Assembly (NCBI GenBank): GCA_964196565.1 | Contig: CAXMUH010000012.1 | Coordinates: forward strand, 1-37,192 | From: 2-12-FULL-42-15 sp964196565 | GTDB taxonomy: Bacteria; Pseudomonadota; Gammaproteobacteria; Coxiellales; Coxiellaceae | Length of the DNA: 37,192 bases | Direction: 5' to 3' | Shown: in pieces, positions 31,398 to 37,192 of the stretch | Layout: the number at the start of each line of letters is the position of its first letter | Numbering within the stretch: the first letter of the stretch is position 1 | Notes under the pieces: model-generated | Databases searched by the model: none | What the model was told of the DNA's origin: nothing | What the model saw: only the letters and a program-made list of their open reading frames with translations | Made by a program: the position numbers and the translations under genes

Positions 31398-31901
31398 TTA
31401 TCGCTGAACCCGAGTCTTGCTCCACGGTTTAACTTGCCAATGGGTACTGACGGTAGCGACATGATTTTTATCCAGGTCATAGACTTCGCTTTTAAGTTCC
31501 TGCATAACTTTGTCTTGTTCGCTCAAACGCGCAATCATTGCTTCTGAATCTGAAATAGATAGTTTGCAAATTGCATTTAAATCTTTTTTAGCTTGGTAGT
31601 GATATTCCACTTCCATTTTAGCCATAATAACGCGATATGTTTTGCCCGAAAAATGCTGACACAGACTTAAACCCGCAGCCAATTCACCAATGGTGGCGAT
31701 GGCGCAAGCATGAATTCCGCGCAGATGATTGAAGTTTTTTTTGCTATAAGCGGCAAAGGTTTCAACCATATCATTATTAATTTTGCTGACGATAAATTTA
31801 TGCGGCGAATTAAACGGCAGTGCGAATTTTAATAAAAAATTTAATTTCCAACGCAAAAAAGGCGATTTTTGCGCGTCTTGTAGCATTTTTTGTAGATTCA
31901 T
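31398..31901 (-). CDS. DUF4442 hotdog-fold protein (thioesterase-like)
   Basis: 167 residues matching the DUF4442 family. A basic amphipathic N-terminus (FLRWKLNFLLKFALPFNSPH) is followed by the hotdog core with NHLRGIHACAIATIGELAAGL, where thioesterases have their substrate helix, and a last strand VATVSTHWQV. It may hydrolyse acyl-CoA but the activity of the family is not established. AAGGAAG precedes the ATG. It follows a REP-rich stretch and is probably transcribed alone. Confidence 0.75.
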   Translation of the reverse strand: MNLQKMLQDAQKSPFLRWKLNFLLKFALPFNSPHKFIVSKINNDMVETFAAYSKKNFNHLRGIHACAIATIGELAAGLSLCQHFSGKTYRVIMAKMEVEYHYQAKKDLNAICKLSISDSEAMIARLSEQDKVMQELKSEVYDLDKNHVATVSTHWQVKPWSKTRVQR

Positions 31902-31949
31902 ATTACTTCCTTGTTGTTCTGTTCCCTACGTCAACACCAATTCTGACAC

Positions 31950-32110
31950 CCGACGCCTTAACGACTTGTCGGCCAGGTTTTTATTTTCCCGGCCGCATGA
32001 CCTAAAGGTCACTTTGTCCGGGCTACATCAAAGCCAATTCTGGCACCCGACGCCTTAACGACTTGTCGGCCAGGTTTTTATTTTTCCGGCCGAGAAGATC
32101 GACCGGGCTA
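31950..32110. repeat. REP cluster (family A) between the DUF4442 gene and lpdA
   Basis: Two cgacgccttaacgacttg ... ggccagg arms (about 31950-31977 and 32048-32073), one full hairpin unit at 31988-32026, and a shortened unit (ccggccgagaagatcgaccgggctac) at 32086-32111. It matches the units beside the transposase. It may end lpdA transcription. Confidence 0.85.
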
Positions 32111-32113
32111 CTT

Positions 32114-33526
32114 CTATTTTTTCTTTTTAGGAATGTATAAGTCCGTCACCGTTCCTTCAAAAATCTCGGTCGCCATCATAATTGACTCTGATAAGGTTGG
32201 ATGCGGATGAATGGTTAATGCGATATCTTCGGCATCACAACCCATTTCAATCGCTAATGCCACTTCAGAGATTAAATCCCCAGCATTAACACCAACAATA
32301 CCTGCGCCAACTACAGTATTATTTTCATCAAATAATAACTTAGTAAAACCTTCGCTACGATTCAGTGACAATGCCCGCCCACTGGCCATCCACGGAAATA
32401 CGCCTTTTTGCACTTTAAGACCTTTATCTTTAGCTTCGCGCTCAGTCATCCCAACCCATGCAATTTCCGGATCGGTGTAAGCTACCGATGGAATGACTTT
32501 GGCATCGTTAAAATGTTTCTGACCACTCACCACTTCAGCGGCTAATCGTCCTTCGTAAGTGGCTTTATGTGCCAACATCGGATTACCAACCACGTCCCCT
32601 ATCGCGTAGATATTTGCAACGTTGGTCCGCATTTGTTTATCCACTGCGATAAATCCGCGTTCATCAACTTTAACGCCCGCATTTTCTGCACCAATTACTT
32701 TGCCATTCGGGCGACGACCCACGGCTACTAAAATGCGATCATATTTAACCGGTGATTTCGGTGCATTTTCACCTTCAAAAGTGACATAAAGCCCGTCTTT
32801 TTTCGCCTCAACTTTGGTGACACTGGTTTTTAACATAATGTCATAGCGCTTTGATATGCGATTATAAAGCGGTTTAACCACATCCGCATCCGCTCCCGGA
32901 ATAATCTGATCTTGCATTTCTACTACGCTGATTTTGCCACCGAGTGCATGATAAACCGTTGCCATTTCAAGTCCGATAATTCCACCACCAAGAACTAATA
33001 AGTGGCCTTTAACGTCTTCTAATTCAAGCGCACCGGTTGAATCAATAATACGAGGATCTTCAGGAATAAAAGGCAATTTCACTGGTATTGAACCAACCGC
33101 AATAATGGCATCGGTAAAACTAACCAATTGCTTTTTGCCGTTACTATCCACTTCGATCGTGTTTTTATCTTTAAAGGTTCCAAAGCCATTAACAATTTCA
33201 ACACCACGTTGTTTGGCCATCATTTTTAAGCCGCCGGTTAGCTTTTTAACCACGGAACTTTTCCATTCACGAACTTTATCAACGTCAATTTTTGGTTGAC
33301 CAAAATCAATACCGTGCGCTTTTACATCGTCGGCTTCATCAATCACTTTTGCAACATGCAGTAACGCTTTCGAGGGAATACAACCTACATTTAAACAAAC
33401 ACCACCGATATTTTCATAGCGCTCAATAAGCACTACTTTTTTACCTAAATCTGCTGCACGGAAAGCTGCTGCATACCCACCCGGGCCGCTACCTATTACT
33501 GCAACATCAGCTTTAATTTCTGTCAT
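32114..33526 (-). CDS. lpdA: Dihydrolipoamide dehydrogenase (E3)
   Basis: 470 residues. FAD motif VIGSGPGGYAAAF at the N-terminus and redox pair C44-LNVG-C49. The NAD motif is GGGIIGLEMATVYHALGG, the second FAD motif IYAIGDVVGNPMLAHKA, and the C-terminal catalytic His lies in TIHPHPTLSE. It reoxidises dihydrolipoamide of E2 with NAD+. It is the last gene of the aceE-aceF-lpdA operon, 42 bases after aceF, with GAGGA before the ATG. Confidence 0.97.
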   Translation of the reverse strand: MTEIKADVAVIGSGPGGYAAAFRAADLGKKVVLIERYENIGGVCLNVGCIPSKALLHVAKVIDEADDVKAHGIDFGQPKIDVDKVREWKSSVVKKLTGGLKMMAKQRGVEIVNGFGTFKDKNTIEVDSNGKKQLVSFTDAIIAVGSIPVKLPFIPEDPRIIDSTGALELEDVKGHLLVLGGGIIGLEMATVYHALGGKISVVEMQDQIIPGADADVVKPLYNRISKRYDIMLKTSVTKVEAKKDGLYVTFEGENAPKSPVKYDRILVAVGRRPNGKVIGAENAGVKVDERGFIAVDKQMRTNVANIYAIGDVVGNPMLAHKATYEGRLAAEVVSGQKHFNDAKVIPSVAYTDPEIAWVGMTEREAKDKGLKVQKGVFPWMASGRALSLNRSEGFTKLLFDENNTVVGAGIVGVNAGDLISEVALAIEMGCDAEDIALTIHPHPTLSESIMMATEIFEGTVTDLYIPKKKK

Positions 33527-33568
33527 TTTCTTCCTCGTATATTTTTTGTTAGTTCAATTAAATAATCA

Positions 33569-35185
33569 TTACAAAAGCATGGTGCGAATATCGCTTAAAT
33601 GTTTACTGAGCGATACTAGGAATCGTGCGCCCGCTGCACCATCAATCACACGATGATCGTATGATAAACTCAAAGGCAACATCAAACGTGGTTGAAACTC
33701 ACCATCGATGTACACAGGTTTAGTTTCGGTGCGTGAAACACCGAGCATTGCCACTTCAGGTGCATTGATAATCGGCGTAAATGCAGTGCCACCAATACCT
33801 CCCAGACTGGAAATGGTAAAGCAACCGCCTTGCATCTCGGCCAAGGATAGACCTTTTTCACGCGCTTTTAAGCTGATTTCACCTAATTCTTTGGCTAATT
33901 CTAGCAAACCTTTTTTATCGACATCACGAATCACCGGAACCATTAAACCTTTAGGCGTATCAACTGCCACACCAATATGAAAATATTTTTTTAAGATTAG
34001 CTCACTGCCATCGGGCCCAAGGGATGCGTTAAAGCGTGGGAATTCTTTTAATGCAGCAACAGCCGCTTTCAGTAAAAAGACCAGTGGCGTTAAGCGAATG
34101 CCCGCTTTCAACGCTGGGCCTTTTTCGCGCTGACGAAAAGCTTCAAGTTCTGTGCTATCTGCTTCACCAAACTGAGTGACATGCGGAATAGTGACCCAAT
34201 TGCGAGCCATATTGGTACCGGTTAATTTTTGAATTTTGGTCAGCGGTTCTTTTTCAATTTCACCAAATTTAGCAAAATCAATTTTAGGTGCAGGCGCGAT
34301 ATTTAGACCACTGCCACCACCGCCAGCTGCAACTTTTAATTGAGATTTCACAAACTGCTGCACGTCTTCTTTAACAATACGGCCTTTAGCACCGCTGCCA
34401 TTAATTTTAGTTAAATCCACACCAAATTCATGTGCCACGCGACGCACACCTGGTCCTGCATGAACATTACCGCCTGCATAACTTGGTGCTGTGTCTTCAA
34501 CCGTCAGCGTTGCTTGTTTTGATGGAGTCGCCACTGCTTGCTCTTGAACGGGCGGCACTGTTTCTGTTTTAGCTGCCGGCGCGCCAGTGGTTTTTAGCAG
34601 TAAAATCACATCACCTTCGCCGACTTTATCACCGACTTTAATTTTAACTTCACTGACAACACCCTTCATTGGGGCTGGAACATCCATAGTCGCTTTATCG
34701 CCTTCGAGTGTAATTAATGCGTCTTCCACTTCAATTTTATCACCTGCTTTAACCGACACTTCAATCACATCAACATCTGCTGCACCACCAATATCTGGAA
34801 TTTTAACTTCAATAATGCTGGATGCTGCTGTTGGAGCTGGTGCTGATTTTGCTTCTGCTTTTGGTTCTGGTGCTGGTGCTGGTTTTGATTCTGATTTTGG
34901 TTCTGGTTTTGGTTCTGCTGGCGCTTTATCATCTGCACCATCGGCAACTTCTAATGTCAATATCACTGAGCCTTCGGCTACTTTATCACCGACTTTTATA
35001 TTTAACGCTTTAACCACGCCGCCCATCGGTGCTGGAACATCCATCGTCGCCTTATCACCTTCTAGAGTGATTAGTGGCGCTTCTGCCTCGATACGATCAC
35101 CCGGTTTCACTAAAATTTCGATAACGTCAATATCTTCTGCACCACCGATGTCTGGCACTGAAATTTGCTCTATGCGATTACCCAC
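33569..35185 (-). CDS. aceF: Pyruvate dehydrogenase E2, dihydrolipoamide acetyltransferase
   Basis: 538 residues, starting at a GTG codon with GAGGAGAG eight bases upstream. Two lipoyl domains (about 1-80 and 125-200), each with the lipoylated Lys in EGDKATMDVPAP. They are joined by an Ala/Pro/Lys/Glu-rich linker of about 40 residues. The E3/E1-binding domain lies near 245-285 (GVRRVAHEFGVDLTKINGSG), then the catalytic domain with DHRVIDGAAGARF. It transfers acetyl groups to CoA. Its lipoyl lysines are targets of the LplA encoded at 13031-14062. Confidence 0.97.
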   Translation of the reverse strand: MGNRIEQISVPDIGGAEDIDVIEILVKPGDRIEAEAPLITLEGDKATMDVPAPMGGVVKALNIKVGDKVAEGSVILTLEVADGADDKAPAEPKPEPKSESKPAPAPEPKAEAKSAPAPTAASSIIEVKIPDIGGAADVDVIEVSVKAGDKIEVEDALITLEGDKATMDVPAPMKGVVSEVKIKVGDKVGEGDVILLLKTTGAPAAKTETVPPVQEQAVATPSKQATLTVEDTAPSYAGGNVHAGPGVRRVAHEFGVDLTKINGSGAKGRIVKEDVQQFVKSQLKVAAGGGGSGLNIAPAPKIDFAKFGEIEKEPLTKIQKLTGTNMARNWVTIPHVTQFGEADSTELEAFRQREKGPALKAGIRLTPLVFLLKAAVAALKEFPRFNASLGPDGSELILKKYFHIGVAVDTPKGLMVPVIRDVDKKGLLELAKELGEISLKAREKGLSLAEMQGGCFTISSLGGIGGTAFTPIINAPEVAMLGVSRTETKPVYIDGEFQPRLMLPLSLSYDHRVIDGAAGARFLVSLSKHLSDIRTMLL

Positions 35186-35217
35186 GCTTGTCTCTCCTCA
35201 ATCACAAAAATAAATAT

Positions 35218-35238
35218 CCCCCGCGACAAACCGCAGGG
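35218..35238 (-). other. Intercistronic hairpin between aceE and aceF
   Basis: On the minus strand CCCTGCG pairs with CGCGGGG (seven pairs, one T-G) around a short loop, right after the aceE stop codon. No T-run follows, so it is more likely an mRNA stabilising or processing hairpin than a terminator. Confidence 0.5.
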
Positions 35239-35245
35239 AATAAAT

Positions 35246-37192
35246 TTAACGGGTTATAGGATCATCCCGCTCGGCGTCTATTTTTAATTTTTTCAACGCA
35301 TCCACAGCCACTTTAGCTTCTAATTTACCGTCATCAACTAAGGCTTTTATTGCTGTGTAGACAATATTTTTTGTATCCACTTCAAAAAAATCACGCAACG
35401 TGTCACGCGTATCACTGCGGCCAAAACCATCTGTACCCAACACATAGTAGGGCTGCTTAATACCTGCGCGAACTTGATCTGCGTATAAACGAATATAATC
35501 GGTCGCTGCAATCACAGGTCCTTTATGGTCTTTTAGACATTGTTCCACATGGCTTTGTTTAGCTTTTTTATCTGGGTGCAAGCGATTATATCGTCGCACC
35601 GAATTAAGATCACGATGCAGCTCATTAAAACTGGTGGCACTCCAAATATCAGCACTTATTTGATAGTCTTTTTCTAATATTGCAGCGGCTTTAATGACTT
35701 CATTTAAAATAGTACCTGAGCCTAACAGGGCGACTTTATTCTTGCTCGCATTGCCTTTTTTAAATAAGTACATACCTTTAACAATGCCCTCTTCCGAGCC
35801 TTCTGGCATTGCCGGGTGATGATAATTTTCATTCATGCCGGTTACATAAAAATAAACATTTTCTTGATCTTCATACATGCGTTTAAAACCATTACGAATA
35901 ATCACTACCATTTCATAGGCAAATGTTGGATCGTAGGAAACGCAATTGGGCACCGCACTAAACATCAAAAGATTGTGTCCATCTTGATGCTGTAAACCCT
36001 CACCATTTAATGTGGTTTTACCTGCGGTTCCACCGATAATAAATCCTCGCGCCAGCATATCACCTGCAGCCCAAGCCAAATCACCAAAACGTTGGAAGCC
36101 GAACATCGAGTAATAAATAAAAAATGGAATCATGGTAACAGCTGACGTCATATAAGACGTGGCAGCAGCAATCCATGAGGACATGGCACCGGATTCACTA
36201 ATCCCTTCTTGCAACAGTTGGCCTTTTTCAGCTTCGCGATAATACATCAGCTGCTTTTTATCTTCTGGTTCGTAGAGCTGGCCAAACGGGGAGTAAATAC
36301 CAATCTGGCGGAATAAACCTTCCATACCAAAGGTACGACATTCATCTGCCGCAATTGGCACGATGCGATCTTTAATGGTTTTATCTTTTAATAAGGTTGA
36401 TAACACGCGGACAAATGCCATCGTAGTTGAAAATTCTCGATCGCCGCTGTCTTGCAATAAGGCCGAAAAGTCTTCGAGCTTAGGTGTTTTAAATTTCTCA
36501 TCTACCGGATGACGCGCCGGCAAATAACCGCCTAGTGCTTCACGCTGGCCATGTAAATATTTTGATTCAGCACTGGTTTTTTCAGGTTTGAAATAAGGTA
36601 ATGCCTCCACTTGATCTTCTTTAAGCGGAATATCAAAACGCTTTGCCATGGTATGCAGATCTTCTTTCGATAATTTCTTGGCGTTATGCGCGATATTTTT
36701 AGCCTCACCTGACGCCCCCATACCATAACCTTTAATTGTTTTGGTAAGAATAACTGTCGGCTGACCTTTATGTTCAACCGCTGCTTTAAAAGCTGCATAG
36801 ACTTTTTGAATATCATGACCGCCATTTTCTAATGCTGCCAATTCTTCATCACTCATATCAGCTACCAGTTCCAGCAGTTCTGGTGATTTACCAAAAAAGT
36901 GTTCGCGTAAAAATGCGCCGTCATGATGCGAAGAATATAATTGAAACTCACCATCGACCATTTCACTGATGCGCTGAATTAAAATACCATTGGTGTCTTT
37001 AGCAAACAGTTTATCCCAACCCCTGCCCCAAATAACTTTAATTACATTCCAACCCGCACCACGATAAACGCCTTCGTATTCTTGAATGACTTGACCATTA
37101 CCCCATACTGGGCCATCTAAACGTTGCAAATTACAATTAAGCACAAAAATTAAATTATCGAGCTTTTCGCGTCCGGCAATGTTTAGCGCCCC
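35246..37192 (-). CDS. aceE: Pyruvate dehydrogenase E1, homodimeric type, C-terminal part
   Basis: The frame is open to the window edge (first codons ALNIAGREKLDNLIFVLNCN), so about 230-240 N-terminal residues are missing. The 648 residues present include NCNLQRLDGPVWGNG, KTIKGYGMGASGEAKN, the pyrimidine-domain region YSMFGFQRFGDLAWAAGD, and GLQHQDGHNLLM, all typical of the AceE type found in gammaproteobacteria. It decarboxylates pyruvate with thiamine diphosphate and acetylates the lipoyl groups of AceF. It is the first gene seen of the operon. Confidence 0.96.
   Translation of the reverse strand, partial: GALNIAGREKLDNLIFVLNCNLQRLDGPVWGNGQVIQEYEGVYRGAGWNVIKVIWGRGWDKLFAKDTNGILIQRISEMVDGEFQLYSSHHDGAFLREHFFGKSPELLELVADMSDEELAALENGGHDIQKVYAAFKAAVEHKGQPTVILTKTIKGYGMGASGEAKNIAHNAKKLSKEDLHTMAKRFDIPLKEDQVEALPYFKPEKTSAESKYLHGQREALGGYLPARHPVDEKFKTPKLEDFSALLQDSGDREFSTTMAFVRVLSTLLKDKTIKDRIVPIAADECRTFGMEGLFRQIGIYSPFGQLYEPEDKKQLMYYREAEKGQLLQEGISESGAMSSWIAAATSYMTSAVTMIPFFIYYSMFGFQRFGDLAWAAGDMLARGFIIGGTAGKTTLNGEGLQHQDGHNLLMFSAVPNCVSYDPTFAYEMVVIIRNGFKRMYEDQENVYFYVTGMNENYHHPAMPEGSEEGIVKGMYLFKKGNASKNKVALLGSGTILNEVIKAAAILEKDYQISADIWSATSFNELHRDLNSVRRYNRLHPDKKAKQSHVEQCLKDHKGPVIAATDYIRLYADQVRAGIKQPYYVLGTDGFGRSDTRDTLRDFFEVDTKNIVYTAIKALVDDGKLEAKVAVDALKKLKIDAERDDPITR

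Noticed and set aside
34587..35213. A 208-codon frame opposite aceF
   Set aside because: Low-complexity Ser/Thr/Pro sequence is the antisense reading of the lipoyl domains and the Ala/Pro linker of aceF.

Overview
The window looks like chromosomal DNA of an AT-rich gammaproteobacterium that lives inside eukaryotic cells, most likely in or near the Legionellales (Legionella, Coxiella, Aquicella, Berkiella-type bacteria). This is inference. The grounds are ordinary gammaproteobacterial housekeeping genes (xseB-ispA, bioC/comF divergent, aceE-aceF-lpdA) mixed with proteins that resemble host-directed effectors (OTU-type protease, Ulp1-fold protein, kinase-like protein, mitochondrial-carrier-like protein), many palindromic repeats, and PmrA-type promoter boxes. 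No species is assigned and no tRNA, rRNA or CRISPR was seen.

Layout. 1-4750: 3' part of a PHBH-type FAD monooxygenase, a His-rich exported protein (minus strand), a POT-type transporter, a DUF2007 protein, xseB and ispA. 4750-6460: a palindromic repeat cluster and a two-gene AbiE-like toxin-antitoxin module (minus). Its toxin gene carries a one-base frameshift, a perfect 24-bp palindrome lies upstream of the antitoxin, and degenerate copies of the tail of an RTX gene flank the pair. 6470-8779: a large RTX-type secreted protein (minus). 8897-12109: a UbiA prenyltransferase opposite a GT-C glycosyltransferase plus methyltransferase pair. 12276-15733: a small exported protein, lplA, bioC, comF.

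15865-18630: an OTU-like cysteine protease and a companion gene. 18640-19900: a REP-associated tyrosine transposase (RAYT) between clusters of its presumed REP elements, including four tandem 69-bp units. 19908-24039: an RND efflux pump with its membrane fusion protein (minus). 24153-31199: an accessory region of mostly unrecognised proteins: an Ulp1-like protein whose catalytic Cys position is Phe, a small helical protein, a secreted Cys-containing protein, a kinase-like membrane protein with a small partner, a Leu-rich protein, and a carrier-like protein. 31398-37192: a DUF4442 protein and the pyruvate dehydrogenase operon (minus; aceE runs off the end).

The main discovery candidate is a shared promoter architecture. 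Seven promoters (12191, 15787, 24113, 25853 minus, 27158, 28996, 30253) carry a YTTAAK-N5-YTTAAK direct repeat (four perfect, three near-perfect). In six of the seven a -10-like hexamer starts 10 or 11 bp after the box. This is the arrangement known for PmrA, which controls Dot/Icm effectors in Legionella and Coxiella. The boxes lie in front of the unrecognised or effector-like genes, and I saw none in a promoter position before the housekeeping genes. The window therefore probably contains a cluster of co-regulated effectors, several from families that could be new.
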